64,000 bases of DNA from Crossiella equi (GCF_017876755.1 NZ_JAGIOO010000001.1:4945786-5009785); one strand, 5' to 3'. Positions 8,304 through 17,285 are shown, numbered from the stretch's first letter. The notes: generated by a model from the letters alone, not told the origin. Numbers and translations are program-made.

Positions 8304-9020
8304 TCAGACGCGCTCGAAGATCAGGTCCCGGATCACGCGCCCCTCTTCGTGGGCCCGCTGCTCGAACTTGGTGACCGGCCGCCAGTCCGGCCTCGGCGCC
8401 CAGCCGCCGGGCTGGTCGGCGTACCGGTTGCGCAGCTGCGGGGTCTGCAGGCAGGCCGCCATCATCTCGTCCGCGTACTGCTCCCAGTCCGTGGCCAGGT
8501 GCAACGTGCCGCCCGGCTTGATGCGGGAGGCGGCCAGCGCCACGAACGGGGGCTGGACGAGACGGCGCTTGTGGTGCTTCTGCTTGGGCCACGGGTCGGG
8601 GAAGTAGATGCGCACGCCGTGCAGCGAGTCCGCCGGGATGTTCTTGCGCAGCAGCTCGACCGCGTCCCCGCGCAGCAGGCGCAGGTTGGCCAGGCCGAGC
8701 TTCTCCACGCGCAGCAGCAGCTGGGCCAGGCCGGGCTTGTAGACCTCGGCGGCCACGTAGTTGAGCTCGGGCGCGGCCGCGGTGAGCTGCGCGGTGGTCT
8801 CGCCCATGCCGGAGCCGATCTCCAGCAGCACAGGTGCCGAGCGGCCGAACCAGGCGTCGAAGTCGACCGGTTCCTCGCCCAGCTCGGACACCTTGCGGCC
8901 CAGCTCGGGCCAGTAGGTGTCGTACGCCCGCTGCTGGCCTGGGCTCAGCCGCGCGGTGCGCTGCACGAAGCTCACCACCGTGCGCCAGTGCGCCGGCCGG
9001 TCCTGCCCGGTCACAGTCAT
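8304..9020 (-). CDS. trmB: tRNA (guanine-N7-)-methyltransferase TrmB
   Basis: A 238-aa SAM-dependent methyltransferase that makes m7G at position 46 of the tRNA variable loop in the cytosol. The SAM-binding motif is LLEIGSGMGET, and the diagnostic TrmB signature FPDPWPKQKHHKRRLV follows after GVRIY. The C-terminal ATDWEQYADEM and TKFEQRA segments, the latter contributing substrate recognition, are present. The length is normal for the family. It stands as a single transcription unit with terminator hairpins on both sides. Confidence 0.95.
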   Translation of the reverse strand: MTVTGQDRPAHWRTVVSFVQRTARLSPGQQRAYDTYWPELGRKVSELGEEPVDFDAWFGRSAPVLLEIGSGMGETTAQLTAAAPELNYVAAEVYKPGLAQLLLRVEKLGLANLRLLRGDAVELLRKNIPADSLHGVRIYFPDPWPKQKHHKRRLVQPPFVALAASRIKPGGTLHLATDWEQYADEMMAACLQTPQLRNRYADQPGGWAPRPDWRPVTKFEQRAHEEGRVIRDLIFERV

Positions 9021-9050
9021 CGCTTCCTCACGCCGCGTTCCTGCAAGTTA

Positions 9051-9086
9051 CGGCCCCGACTCTGCCAAACGGCAGCGCCGGGGCCG
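9051..9086 (-). terminator. Terminator hairpin between the 205-aa gene and trmB
   Basis: Outer stem CGGCCCCG/CGGGGCCG (8 bp) enclosing an inner stem CTGCC-AAAC-GGCAG. It lies 20 bp beyond the stop of the minus-strand gene at 9107 and upstream of trmB, so it probably ends that gene's transcript. Confidence 0.7.
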
Positions 9087-9106
9087 ACACAGGGTCCGGG
9101 GCGGGA

Positions 9107-9724
9107 CTACCAGCCCTCGATCTCGGCGACGCGGGCGGCCAGGTCGGCCGGACCCGCGAGCGGCACCGGGGTGCCGGGCTCGCCTTCGTGCGCCGGGTGC
9201 ACGTCCAGCCAGCCCAGGTGCGCGTCGGTGAGGACCACCGTCGTGGGCAACCCGGTCGAGGTGCCCGGATCGGACGGCACGTACTCCCAGTAGCCGTCTT
9301 CCCCGTCACCCACCCAGGGGACGTAGAACCAGCCGGAACGGGCGGACAGCAACTCGTGCACGCCGTCCTCGATCGCGAACCCGGCCTGCCGGTGGACGAG
9401 CTCGCCCCGGTGCAGCGCACGCAGCCACCACGGCGCCGGCACGGTGTTGCCGCCCTGGGAGGCGGCGCGGAACAGGTGCAGCACCTGGCGCTCCGGAGCG
9501 CGGTCCACCCAGGACCGGCGGGAGTGCGCGGGAGTGGTGGCGGCGGTGGGGTAGCCCATCCGCTCGATCGCCTGGGACCACTCCAGTGCCGCGGTGGGCT
9601 CCACCCTGAGCCCGTTGAGTCGTGCTGGCGGGCGCCGGACGATCCGGTCTCCGCGTTGGTCAGGCAGTCTCGACAACGCTGTCGATGCGCTCACCGTCGG
9701 TGAGTCGAGCATCGGTTCGGTCAT
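9107..9724 (-). CDS. Hypothetical 205-aa protein
   Basis: I do not recognise a family. The ATG at 9724 is chosen because GGAGGTGATC, an extended perfect complement to the 16S 3' end, lies 5 nt upstream; an in-frame GTG at 9730 falls inside that site. The protein is Trp-rich, has no signal peptide or membrane segment, and includes short conserved-looking blocks such as RGELVHRQAGFAIEDGVHELL and GWFYVPWVGDGEDGYWEYVP. Its codon use matches its neighbours. A hairpin (GACCTC-GGT-GAGGTC, 9735-9749) overlaps the region just upstream of the ribosome site and could affect translation. Confidence 0.7.
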   Translation of the reverse strand: MTEPMLDSPTVSASTALSRLPDQRGDRIVRRPPARLNGLRVEPTAALEWSQAIERMGYPTAATTPAHSRRSWVDRAPERQVLHLFRAASQGGNTVPAPWWLRALHRGELVHRQAGFAIEDGVHELLSARSGWFYVPWVGDGEDGYWEYVPSDPGTSTGLPTTVVLTDAHLGWLDVHPAHEGEPGTPVPLAGPADLAARVAEIEGW

Positions 9725-9899
9725 GATCACCTCCGACCTCGGTGAGGTCTCAACCCCATCTGACCGGGGAAGTCGGATCGTGTCATGCCTAAGTGCGCTG
9801 TTTCACTCCCTGTTAACGCAATGCATACATCGCGCAACCGGATGGACGCACTCATACTGTGACGCAGACAACAGTCCGGCGGCGGGCGTGAGGTGTTCG

Positions 9900-10367
9900 G
9901 TGACCGATCGGGTGCGCGAGGCAGTCGAGATCACGGGTGGGGTCGTCGTCGGGGTGGACGGTTCGGCGTCCTCGCTCCGCGCGCTGCGCGTGGCGGTCGA
10001 GGAGGCGTGCCGCCGGGGTCTGGTCCTGCACGTGCTGCGCGCGTGGACGCTGCGCAACGCACCAAGGCCCCCGGACTGCCCGGCGGGCTCGGTCGCCAGC
10101 ATCACCGAGTACGAGAACTGGCTGCGCAAGCAGACCGAGGAGCTCGTCGCGCAGCACGTCGAGGAGAACCCGGGCTGCGAGATCGCGGTCCACATCGTGC
10201 ACTCGCCGTCTCCGCAGGGCCTGATCGCGGCCTCCGGCGGCGCGGACCTGCTGGTGGTCGGGCACCGGGGTCGTGGCGGCTTCGCCGGGCTGGTGCTGGG
10301 CTCGGTCGCCGACCAGGTGGTGCGGCACGCGCGGTGCTCTGTCTTGGTGGTCCGCCCGGGCATCTAG
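9900..10367 (+). CDS. Universal stress protein, single UspA domain
   Basis: A 155-aa protein from the GTG at 9900; a GTG four codons earlier at 9888 is also possible. It opens with the first strand VVVGVDGSASSLRALRVAVEEA and ends with the ATP-binding signature GHRGRGGFAGLVLGSVADQVVRHARCSVLVV, matching the G2xG9xGS pattern of nucleotide-binding Usp proteins. Usp proteins bind ATP and are induced by hypoxia, starvation and other stresses. It is monocistronic, divergent from the hypothetical gene, and followed by a hairpin. I see no clear DosR box in its upstream region. Confidence 0.9.
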   Translation: MTDRVREAVEITGGVVVGVDGSASSLRALRVAVEEACRRGLVLHVLRAWTLRNAPRPPDCPAGSVASITEYENWLRKQTEELVAQHVEENPGCEIAVHIVHSPSPQGLIAASGGADLLVVGHRGRGGFAGLVLGSVADQVVRHARCSVLVVRPGI

Positions 10368-10383
10368 CCGGGAAGATGCGAAC

Positions 10384-10420
10384 AGGGCCCCGGCAACCCC
10401 CCGAAGGTCGCCGGGACCCT
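10384..10420 (+). terminator. Terminator of the universal stress gene
   Basis: An 11-bp stem with one mismatch (AGGGCCCCGGC against GCCGGGACCCT), 17 bp after the Usp stop. A second imperfect hairpin (10498-10528), followed by a seven-T run near 10543-10549, lies further downstream and may back it up. Confidence 0.65.
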
Positions 10421-10548
10421 GCTGCTGCCGATGTCGCGGGCCCCGAACCCGCAGCAATCGGGTGCTTCCCCGAATGAAGAGCATGTCCTCGCAGGGAGGA
10501 CGCCACGGGTTGTACCCGGGTTGCGTCCACATCGGGAAATTTTTTTCG

Positions 10549-10938
10549 TTAGCTCGCCGGTTCGGTGCGCAGCTCGTGCAGCACCAGGCCGTGGCTGGCC
10601 GCCAGCTCGCCAACCTGCTCCGCGCTCGCACCGCTCACGCTGAGCGAGCCGACCCACTCGTTCTCGTCCTCCCGGTGCACCGCGAAACCCGCGTTGCGCA
10701 GCACGCTCTCCAGCTGCTCGCACTGCGGACTGCGCACCAGGACCGCCGGACACCGTTGCGGCACAACGAAATCCGACGTCGGTCGAGGCACCTGGAACTC
10801 GCCGTCCGGGGACGCCGGGCGTCGCTCGCGCGTGGTCTGGACCCCGGCCAGCCTGCGCAGCACCCGGCCGATGCGGCAGGTGGTGTGCACGGTGGCCGTG
10901 GTCCCGCACGGCGGCGCGGCGGTGGCCGTCTGGCTCAT
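10549..10938 (-). CDS. Stand-alone homologue of the C-terminal domain of ABC-2-type ATPases
   Basis: A 129-aa protein. Residues from about 64 to the end (AVLVRSPQ, LRNAGFAVHRED, SLSVSGASAEQVGELAASHGLVLHELRTEPAS) resemble the small domain that follows the nucleotide-binding domain in DrrA/CcmA-type antibiotic-exporter ATPases, where the next residues would be 'ASLEEAF'. There is no Walker A, signature or Walker B motif, and no ABC gene beside it. The N-terminal 60 residues are Ser/Thr/Pro/Arg-rich with two Cys and match nothing I know. It may be a remnant of a degraded exporter or a regulator that mimics the domain. It lies convergent to the Usp gene and divergent from the PPOX gene. Confidence 0.6.
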   Translation of the reverse strand: MSQTATAAPPCGTTATVHTTCRIGRVLRRLAGVQTTRERRPASPDGEFQVPRPTSDFVVPQRCPAVLVRSPQCEQLESVLRNAGFAVHREDENEWVGSLSVSGASAEQVGELAASHGLVLHELRTEPAS

Positions 10939-11060
10939 GAACGGGGCTCCACGGGTGAGATCGCCTCCTCCGGCAACAATGACCGGAACGGGTGGTTCCG
11001 CGCGTCCTCCGATGGTCGGGATTTGCGGTCATCCCGGAGGCGGAGACTTACGGTTCGACC

Positions 11061-11495
11061 ATGGGTTACACCGATGCTCCAGAAGGCTGGTGGCGGGAGT
11101 TCGTCGCGGCCGTTCCGCCCCGCACGGGCAAGCTCGCCGTCACCCGCAAGGACGGCTCACCACACGTTTCGCCCGTCTGGGTGGACTTGGACGGCGACGA
11201 CCTGGTCTTCACGACCTACGCCACCTCGATCAAAGGCAAGGCGATCCTCCGGGACGGCCGGGTTGCGCTCTGCTTCGACAACGAGCACCCGCCGTTCGAC
11301 TTCGTGACGATCACCGGCCGGGCCACCACCAACGACGACCCGGCCACCGTGCGCCACTGGGCGGGCCGCCTCGGCGCGCGGTACATGGGCGCGGGCCGCG
11401 AACAGGAGTTCGCCGAGCGCAACGGCGTCGAGGGCGAGGTCGTGGTACGGGTGACCGTGGAGAAGGTGGTGGCCAAGAACGACGTGGCCGGGTAG
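11061..11495 (+). CDS. PPOX-class F420-dependent oxidoreductase-like protein
   Basis: A 144-aa split-barrel flavin/F420-binding protein from the ATG at 11061, starting MGYTDAPEGWWREFV. The family core LAVTRKDGSPHVSPVWVDLDGDDLVFTTYATSIKGKAILRDGRVAL is intact, and the C-terminal strand ends in VRVTVEKVVA. Members of this actinobacterial group reduce or bind heme-like, quinone or biliverdin substrates with cofactor F420 rather than FMN; the substrate is not predictable here. It is a single gene whose end converges on the response-regulator operon. Confidence 0.85.
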   Translation: MGYTDAPEGWWREFVAAVPPRTGKLAVTRKDGSPHVSPVWVDLDGDDLVFTTYATSIKGKAILRDGRVALCFDNEHPPFDFVTITGRATTNDDPATVRHWAGRLGARYMGAGREQEFAERNGVEGEVVVRVTVEKVVAKNDVAG

Positions 11496-11545
11496 CGGAG
11501 CAGCGGGCGTGGCGGCGAGCTGGACCGCCCGGCCCCCGACTGCCG

Positions 11546-12205
11546 CTAGGCGTCGCCGGGGCGGGCCAGGCCCGTCTCGTACGCCAGCACCACGGCCTGC
11601 ACGCGGTCGCGCAGGTCCAGCTTGGACAGGATGCGGCCGACGTGTGTCTTCACCGTGGCCTCGGACAGGAACAGCGCCTTGGCGATCTCCGCGTTCGACA
11701 TGCCCTTGGCCACCAGGACCAGCACCTCGCGCTCACGCTCGGTGAGCACGTCCAGCACCGCCGCGTCGCGCAGCTGGCCGGACTCCGGCGAGCCCAGGAA
11801 GCGGTCCAGCAGCCTGCGGGTGACGCTCGGGCTGACCACCGCGTCGCCGCTGGCCACCGCGCGCAGGGCGGAGACGAGGTCGGCGGGCGGGGTGTCCTTG
11901 AGCAGGAACCCGCTGGCGCCGTTGCGCAGCGCGGCCAGCACGTACTCGTCCAGGTCGAAGGTGGTCATGACCAGCACCTTCGAGCTGCCGTCCTGGCTGA
12001 TGCGCTTGGTCGCCTCCACTCCGTCGAGCACGGGCATGCGCACGTCCATGAGGACCACGTCGGGACGGAGCTCCGCGGCCTTCTGGACCGCCTCGTTCCC
12101 GTCCCCGGCCTCACCGATCACCTGGAGGTCTTCCTGGGCATCGAGAACCATGCGGAACCCCATGCGCATGAGCTCCTGGTCGTCCACCAGCATCACGCGG
12201 ATCAC
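11546..12205 (-). CDS. NarL/FixJ-family response regulator
   Basis: A 219-aa regulator. The receiver domain (residues 1-120) has the acidic pocket DD8-9, phospho-acceptor D54 in VLMDVRMP and the conserved Thr and Lys (TTFDLDEYV, LLKDTP). The C-terminal LuxR-type helix-turn-helix (LTEREREVLVLVAKGMSNAEIAKALFLSEATVKTHVGRILSKL) binds DNA. It is the second gene of a pair, 38 bp after the histidine kinase, which is its obvious partner. The targets are not evident from the neighbourhood. Confidence 0.93.
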   Translation of the reverse strand: MIRVMLVDDQELMRMGFRMVLDAQEDLQVIGEAGDGNEAVQKAAELRPDVVLMDVRMPVLDGVEATKRISQDGSSKVLVMTTFDLDEYVLAALRNGASGFLLKDTPPADLVSALRAVASGDAVVSPSVTRRLLDRFLGSPESGQLRDAAVLDVLTEREREVLVLVAKGMSNAEIAKALFLSEATVKTHVGRILSKLDLRDRVQAVVLAYETGLARPGDA

Positions 12206-12243
12206 GACCGCGAGCTTAGAGGCAATCCGGGCACAAGCCCCAG

Positions 12244-13440
12244 TTATGTGCCGACAGTTCGATTACTCAACGGCAGGCGTGCGAAGACCTGCCAGCCGCC
12301 GTTGGGGCGCGGACCGGCCTCCAGCTCGCCGCCGAAGACGCTCGCGCGCTCCTGCATGCCGATCAGGCCGTTGCCGCCGGAGACCAGTCCGGGGGCCCTC
12401 GGGGCGGTGCCGTTGGCGCTGCTGGTGCCGCTGTCCAGCACCTGGACCTGCACCGCGTCGTCGCCCCGGTAGACCCGGACGATCGCCTTGGCACCGGTGC
12501 CACCGTGCTTGATCGTGTTGGTCAGGGCCTCCTGCACGATGCGGTAGACGCCCAGACCCACCCCGACGGGCAGTTCGTCCAGGTCACCGCGCATCTCCAG
12601 CTGCACCGGCAGGCCGACCGCGCGGATCTTCTCGACCAGCTCCTCGACCTGCCCCGCGCTGGGCTGGGGGGCCATCTCGGGGTCGTTCTCGTCGGTGGTG
12701 CGCAGCACGCCGAGCAGCCTGCGCAGCTCGTTGAGCGCCTGCCGCCCGGTGGCGGAGATCGTCTTGAGCGAGCGCTCGGCCAGCTCCGGCTTGTCCTTGA
12801 GCATGTAGCCCGCGCCATCGGCCTGGACCACGATCACGCTCACCGCGTGCGCGACCACGTCGTGCAGCTCGCGGGCGATGCGGGTGCGCTCCTTGGCCAC
12901 CGCGATCTTGGCCTGCTGGTCGCGTTCGAGCTCCAGCATGAGCAGTCTCTGGACCGCCTCCTCGTTCAGCGCGCGGCGGGCGGCGACGATCTCGCCGAGC
13001 AGCCAGGCGAACGCGGGGGAGGCGAACCAGCTGAAGGCCGACCAGGCCATCGGGCCCGGGTCGGGGAAGCGCATCAGCACGACGATGTTGATCAGCGTGA
13101 TGCTGATGGCGAAGATCGCCGCGGCCTTGCGGTTGCTGTAGACGGCCAGCGTGTACAGCATGATCGGGATGCCGAACTCGCCGATCCGGTAGTCCATGTC
13201 CGCCGGGTGGGTGAAGATCCGCAGGACCTCGGCAAACACGATGAGACCAGCCGCGACCATCGGCTGGCGGCGTCGCACGATCAGGGGAACGGTGAGCAGC
13301 GCGCCGACGGAGTAGTAGTTCGCGTCGGTGACGACCCAGTTGGGGTTCCGCCAGAACATGTCCAGCACGGTGAGGACAACGACCAGCGCCGTGTCGCCCA
13401 CCAGGGGGTGGGCTCGCAGCCACAGGCTCAGTCTCCGCAC
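12244..13440 (-). CDS. DesK/NarX-type sensor histidine kinase
   Basis: A 398-aa membrane kinase. Residues 1 to about 155 carry four to six hydrophobic segments with little outside the membrane, so it probably senses a membrane or intramembrane signal. The HisKA_3 dimerisation domain holds the phospho-acceptor H193 in RTRIARELHDVVAHAV. The HATPase domain has the N box EALTNTIKHG and the G box GNGLIGMQERA. The D-box glycines are replaced by LDSGTSSANGTAP, which looks atypical. It pairs with the response regulator immediately downstream. The two form a typical actinobacterial envelope-stress-like system of unknown signal. Confidence 0.9.
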   Translation of the reverse strand: MRRLSLWLRAHPLVGDTALVVVLTVLDMFWRNPNWVVTDANYYSVGALLTVPLIVRRRQPMVAAGLIVFAEVLRIFTHPADMDYRIGEFGIPIMLYTLAVYSNRKAAAIFAISITLINIVVLMRFPDPGPMAWSAFSWFASPAFAWLLGEIVAARRALNEEAVQRLLMLELERDQQAKIAVAKERTRIARELHDVVAHAVSVIVVQADGAGYMLKDKPELAERSLKTISATGRQALNELRRLLGVLRTTDENDPEMAPQPSAGQVEELVEKIRAVGLPVQLEMRGDLDELPVGVGLGVYRIVQEALTNTIKHGGTGAKAIVRVYRGDDAVQVQVLDSGTSSANGTAPRAPGLVSGGNGLIGMQERASVFGGELEAGPRPNGGWQVFARLPLSNRTVGT

Positions 13441-13558
13441 GCACCGAGGCTAACCACTGCGAACGCGCTGAGCGTCGTACCGGAGGCGTAGATTTCGTCC
13501 CCCTTGTGGATTACCGGAGCGGGCCCGCCGATGTCGTCCTGCGTGGGACGATGCACCC

Positions 13559-15085
13559 GTGAGCCAGGGGCCGTTGTCCGCAGCCGTCGCGCACCTGTGC
13601 GAACGGCTGACCCCGCAGGTCGGCGCCCGCACGGCCGCGGGCTTCCGCGAGGTGCTGCGCCGCCTGGGCGCTCCGCTACAGGTCGCGGTGGCCGGGCGTA
13701 TCAAGTCGGGCAAGTCCACGCTGGTCAATGCCCTGATCGGGCGGCGGGTGGCGCCGACTGACATCGGGGAGTGCACGCGCCTGGTCACGCGCTTCCACTA
13801 CGGCACCGTCGACCGGGTCGAAGTGATCTTCACCGACGGCACCAAGCAGGTCGTGCCGTTCGAGGCCGACGGCATGATCCCGGCCACACTCGGCGTCGAC
13901 CTGGCCAAGGTCTCCCACCTGGAGGCCTACCTCACCAGCGCGCTGCTGCGCGACCTCACCGTCATCGACACCCCCGGCCTGGGCTCGCTGGACGCCGCGT
14001 CGGTTGCCCGCACCGAGGCCCACCTGGTCGGCGACGCGGACCAGACCCCCGCCGACGAGCTGGACGAGACCTCCCGCAACGCGGTGCTCGGCGCCGAGGC
14101 CGTGCTCTACGTGGTCACCCAGGCCGTGCGCTCGGACGACCGCGAGGTGCTCACCGCCTTCACCGCCGCCACCGCCAGCCGCGAGGCGGGCCCGGTGAAC
14201 GCGATCGCGGTGCTCAACAAGGCGGACACGATCGTCCCGGACACCGTCGCGGGCTCCGGCGGTGACCTGTGGAAGGCCGCCACCCTGCTCGCCGAGCAGC
14301 AGGCGGACAGCCTCAAGCCCCGGGTCGCCGACGTGCTGCCCATGATCGGCCTGCTCGCCGAGACCGCCGAGACCGGCGCCTTCACCAACGCCGACGCCGA
14401 GGCGCTGCGCCAGCTCGCCCAGCTCGACGAGGCCAGCCGCACCACCATGCTGCTCTCCGCCGACCTGTTCACCACCTGGGACGCCCCGGTGCCCACCGCG
14501 GTGCGCGAGCGCCTGCTCGAACGCCTCGACCTGCACGGGATCACCACCGCGCTGGACCTGCTGGCCGCCGACCCGGACCGCACCGCGGGCGCGCTGCGCA
14601 AGGCCCTGCTGGAGGCCTCCGGGCTGGCCGCGGTGCGCGCGAAGCTGGACGCGGTGTTCAAGGCCAGGGCCGACGGCATCAAGGCCGCCGCCGCGCTGGC
14701 CTCGGTCACCGCGCTGGCCCGCGCCTCCGGCGACCCGGGCGAGCGCCAGCGCGTGCACGACGCCATCGAGGTGCTGCTGGCCAAGCCCGAGGCCCACCAG
14801 CTGCGCGTGCTGGAGGCGCTGACCCTGGTCACCTCCGGCCAGGTGGCCATGCCCGAGGACCTGGCCGAGGAGGTGCTGCGGGTCGGCGGCTCGCCGCGCC
14901 CGGACGAGCAGCTCGGCCTGCCCGGGCGGCCGAGTCCGGAGCTGCTGGCCTACGCGCTGGAGCGGGCGGGCTGGTGGCGGGCCTTCGCCTCGTTCGGGGC
15001 CACTCCGGCGCAGAGCCGGGTGGCGCACGTGGTGCACCGCGCATACTTCCTCATCTGGCAGCAGCTCGGCGGAGGAGCGAGATGA
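13559..15085 (+). CDS. Dynamin-family GTPase, IniC-like
   Basis: A 508-aa bacterial dynamin-like protein with a GTG start. The P-loop GRIKSGKS is at residues 46-53 and NALIGRRVAPTDIGECT supplies the G2 Thr; G3 is DTPGLG, and the G4-like motif is LNKAD. The C-terminal part is helical without a membrane span. The length is close to mycobacterial IniC. Bacterial dynamins remodel or protect membranes and usually act as pairs. Here the gene overlaps the GrpE-like gene by four bases (ATGA), which in turn overlaps a second dynamin, so the three are translationally coupled. Confidence 0.88.
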   Translation: MSQGPLSAAVAHLCERLTPQVGARTAAGFREVLRRLGAPLQVAVAGRIKSGKSTLVNALIGRRVAPTDIGECTRLVTRFHYGTVDRVEVIFTDGTKQVVPFEADGMIPATLGVDLAKVSHLEAYLTSALLRDLTVIDTPGLGSLDAASVARTEAHLVGDADQTPADELDETSRNAVLGAEAVLYVVTQAVRSDDREVLTAFTAATASREAGPVNAIAVLNKADTIVPDTVAGSGGDLWKAATLLAEQQADSLKPRVADVLPMIGLLAETAETGAFTNADAEALRQLAQLDEASRTTMLLSADLFTTWDAPVPTAVRERLLERLDLHGITTALDLLAADPDRTAGALRKALLEASGLAAVRAKLDAVFKARADGIKAAAALASVTALARASGDPGERQRVHDAIEVLLAKPEAHQLRVLEALTLVTSGQVAMPEDLAEEVLRVGGSPRPDEQLGLPGRPSPELLAYALERAGWWRAFASFGATPAQSRVAHVVHRAYFLIWQQLGGGAR

Positions 15086-15441
15086 GCACCGGGGGAACCG
15101 AACCGGACGCACCCGCGTCGGAAGAGGTCATGGTCGACCCCGCACGCGGCGAGCGGCGCAAGCTCATCCAGCTGTGCCTGTACGCGCTGGACCGGGCCCG
15201 CAGCGCGGGTGTGGCCGAACGCATCGTGGACGGCCTCGCCGGGGTGGGCGTGACCGCGGTCCGCCCGGACGGCGAGCGCTTCGACCCGGCCGTGCACGAG
15301 GCGGGCGGCACCCAGCCCACCGACGACCCGGCGCTGGCCGGGCTGGTCGCCGAGACCGAGGTCGTCGGCTTCCTGGACAACGGTGCCCCGGTGCGCCCGC
15401 CGGTGGTCACCGTCTACACGCTGCGCGGTGGCCACGCGTGA
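15082..15441 (+). CDS. GrpE head-domain-like small protein
   Basis: A 119-aa protein beginning at an ATG inside the ATGA overlap. Residues 56-115 resemble the beta-rich head domain of the nucleotide exchange factor GrpE: GVTAVRPDGERFDPAVHEA matches the 'GV..I.P.G..FDP..HEA' signature, and a two-strand ending PPVVTVYTL follows. The long N-terminal coiled coil of true GrpE is absent; only about 30 helical residues (RKLIQLCLYALDRARSAGV) precede the head. GrpE releases ADP from DnaK. Placement between two dynamins suggests it couples an Hsp70-like partner or acts as an adaptor for the GTPases; no Hsp70 gene is in the window. Confidence 0.75.
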   Translation: MSTGGTEPDAPASEEVMVDPARGERRKLIQLCLYALDRARSAGVAERIVDGLAGVGVTAVRPDGERFDPAVHEAGGTQPTDDPALAGLVAETEVVGFLDNGAPVRPPVVTVYTLRGGHA

Positions 15442-17285
15442 GCTCCCCGGTCACCTCCGGCGTCCCGCTGCCCAAGCTGGTCCGGCACACCGTCGGCAGG
15501 CTCATCGAGCTGCTGCGCGCCGGTGACGCCCCGGCCGCCGACTGGGTGGCCTCGGTGCGCGACGGCCGCCCCTCGGTGCCGTCCGTGGTCGTGGTCGGCG
15601 AGACCAACCGGGGCAAGAGCTCCCTGGTCAACGCGCTGCTGGCCACCGAGAACCTGTCCCCGGTGGACGCCAGCACGGCCACCGCCAACTACCTGGTGCT
15701 CGCGCACGGCCAGGAGTGGTCCGCGCAGGCCTGCTACGCGGGCCAGGTGCAGCCGGTGCCGTTCCCGGTCGAGCAGCTGCACCGCTGGGTAACCGCCGCG
15801 GGCGAGCTGCCCGAGGGCCAGCTGCCACCCCGGTACGTGCGCGTCGAGGCGCCGATCCCGCTGCTCAGCCGGCTGACCGTCGTGGACACCCCGGGCGTCG
15901 GCGGGCTGGACTCCGTGCACGGCGAGCTGGCCGCCGAGGCCGCCGCCACCGCGACCGCGCTGCTGTTCGTGGTCGACGCCTCCGCCCCGCTGACCAGCGG
16001 TGAGCTGGCCTTCCTCGCCCAGGCCGGGGAACGCGTGGAGACCGTGCTGTTCGCGCTCACCAAGACCGACGCCTACCGCGGCTGGCGCCAGGTGCTGGAG
16101 GCCAACCGCGCGCTGCTGGCCGAGCACGCGCCCCGGTTCGCCGACGCGGTGTTCCACCCCGTCTCCGCCCGGATGTTCGGCCTGGCCAAGGGCGCCCCGA
16201 CCCCGGAGACGGCCGCGCTGCTGCGCGAGCAGTCCGGCATCGCGCCGTTGCAGACCGGCCTGCAGGAGGTGGTCGCGGCGCACGCGGCCATGCTCGCCGA
16301 GGCCAACACGCTGCGCGCGGCCTCGACCGCGCTGGCCGAGCAGGCGGTTGTGCTCGCCGCCGAGCAGCGCACGCTGAGCACCGGCGAGGAGGAGGCCGAG
16401 ACGCTGCGGGCGCGCAAGGACGAGCTGGTCGCGCTGCGCCGCTCGGCCACCCGCGGCTGGCAGGTGCGGCTGCGCGGGGAGACCCAGCGCGCCCGGGTGG
16501 AGAGCTCGCACGAGGTGGCCCGGCAGATGCGGGACGTGCAGTCCTGGTTCCGCCGCGCCATCGACGCCGCCGACCGCGAGGCCAGCCAGCGCCTGCCGCA
16601 GGAGCTGGACGCCGCGTTGCAGCTGGTCTCCGGCCGCCTGAGCGCGGGCCTGACCACGCGCTTGGACGCGCTGGCGCACAACGTGCTGGCCGAGCTGTTC
16701 TCCCCGGACGAGCTGGACGTCATCCGCGCGCAGTTCGCCCGTGCGGCCACACCCCCGGTGGTGCTGCGCAGCCCGGACCGCCGCCCGCCCAACGCCGAGG
16801 ACAAGCTCCTGGTGTTCATGGGCGTCTCCGGCGGCCTGGGCCTGGGCAAGGCGGCCGTGCTGCCCCTGGCCGGGCTGGGCATCGCCGCCTCCAGCGCGAT
16901 CGTGCTGCCGGTGACCATCGTGCTCGGCCTGGGCGCGGGCTGGTGGCTCGCGCGCACCCGCAAGCACACCGCGGACAAGACCTACCTCAAGCAGTGGCTC
17001 ACCGAGGTGGTCGCGGACGCCCGCTCGACCATGGAGCAGCTGGTCTCCGAACAGCTCATCGAGGCCGAGCAGCAGCTCTCCCTCGCCCTGGACGACGCGC
17101 TGGCCCGCCGCATCGGCGCGATCGAGGACGAGCTGCGCGAGGTGGACAAGGCGCTGCGCATGGACACCGCCGAGCGCAACCGGCAGCTCCAGGTGGTGGC
17201 CAAACGCCTGGCCGAGGTGCAGGCGGGCAAGGCCCAGGCGGAGAACCTGCTGGGCCGGATCCGCGAGCAGCGCGATGCCCGCTGA
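15438..17285 (+). CDS. Membrane-anchored dynamin-family GTPase, IniA-like
   Basis: A 615-aa second dynamin, starting at a GTG that overlaps the previous stop (GTGA). The P-loop GETNRGKS is at 54-61, G3 is VDTPGVGG and the G4-like motif is LTKTD. Long helical regions follow the GTPase domain, and a hydrophobic hairpin near residues 475-510 (LPLAGLGIAASSAIVLPVTIVLGLGAGWW, given here only as its key stretch) can insert into the membrane. A Gln/Glu-rich coiled coil ends the protein. The order is the reverse of mycobacterial iniA-iniC. Together with the first dynamin it probably forms a hetero-oligomeric membrane-protection machine. Confidence 0.87.
   Translation: MSSPVTSGVPLPKLVRHTVGRLIELLRAGDAPAADWVASVRDGRPSVPSVVVVGETNRGKSSLVNALLATENLSPVDASTATANYLVLAHGQEWSAQACYAGQVQPVPFPVEQLHRWVTAAGELPEGQLPPRYVRVEAPIPLLSRLTVVDTPGVGGLDSVHGELAAEAAATATALLFVVDASAPLTSGELAFLAQAGERVETVLFALTKTDAYRGWRQVLEANRALLAEHAPRFADAVFHPVSARMFGLAKGAPTPETAALLREQSGIAPLQTGLQEVVAAHAAMLAEANTLRAASTALAEQAVVLAAEQRTLSTGEEEAETLRARKDELVALRRSATRGWQVRLRGETQRARVESSHEVARQMRDVQSWFRRAIDAADREASQRLPQELDAALQLVSGRLSAGLTTRLDALAHNVLAELFSPDELDVIRAQFARAATPPVVLRSPDRRPPNAEDKLLVFMGVSGGLGLGKAAVLPLAGLGIAASSAIVLPVTIVLGLGAGWWLARTRKHTADKTYLKQWLTEVVADARSTMEQLVSEQLIEAEQQLSLALDDALARRIGAIEDELREVDKALRMDTAERNRQLQVVAKRLAEVQAGKAQAENLLGRIREQRDAR

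Noticed and set aside
9735-9899. DosR box in front of the universal stress gene
   Set aside because: Usp genes are often in the DosR regulon, but no GGGACnnnnGTCCC-type site is present; CCGGGGAAGTCGG is too far from the consensus.
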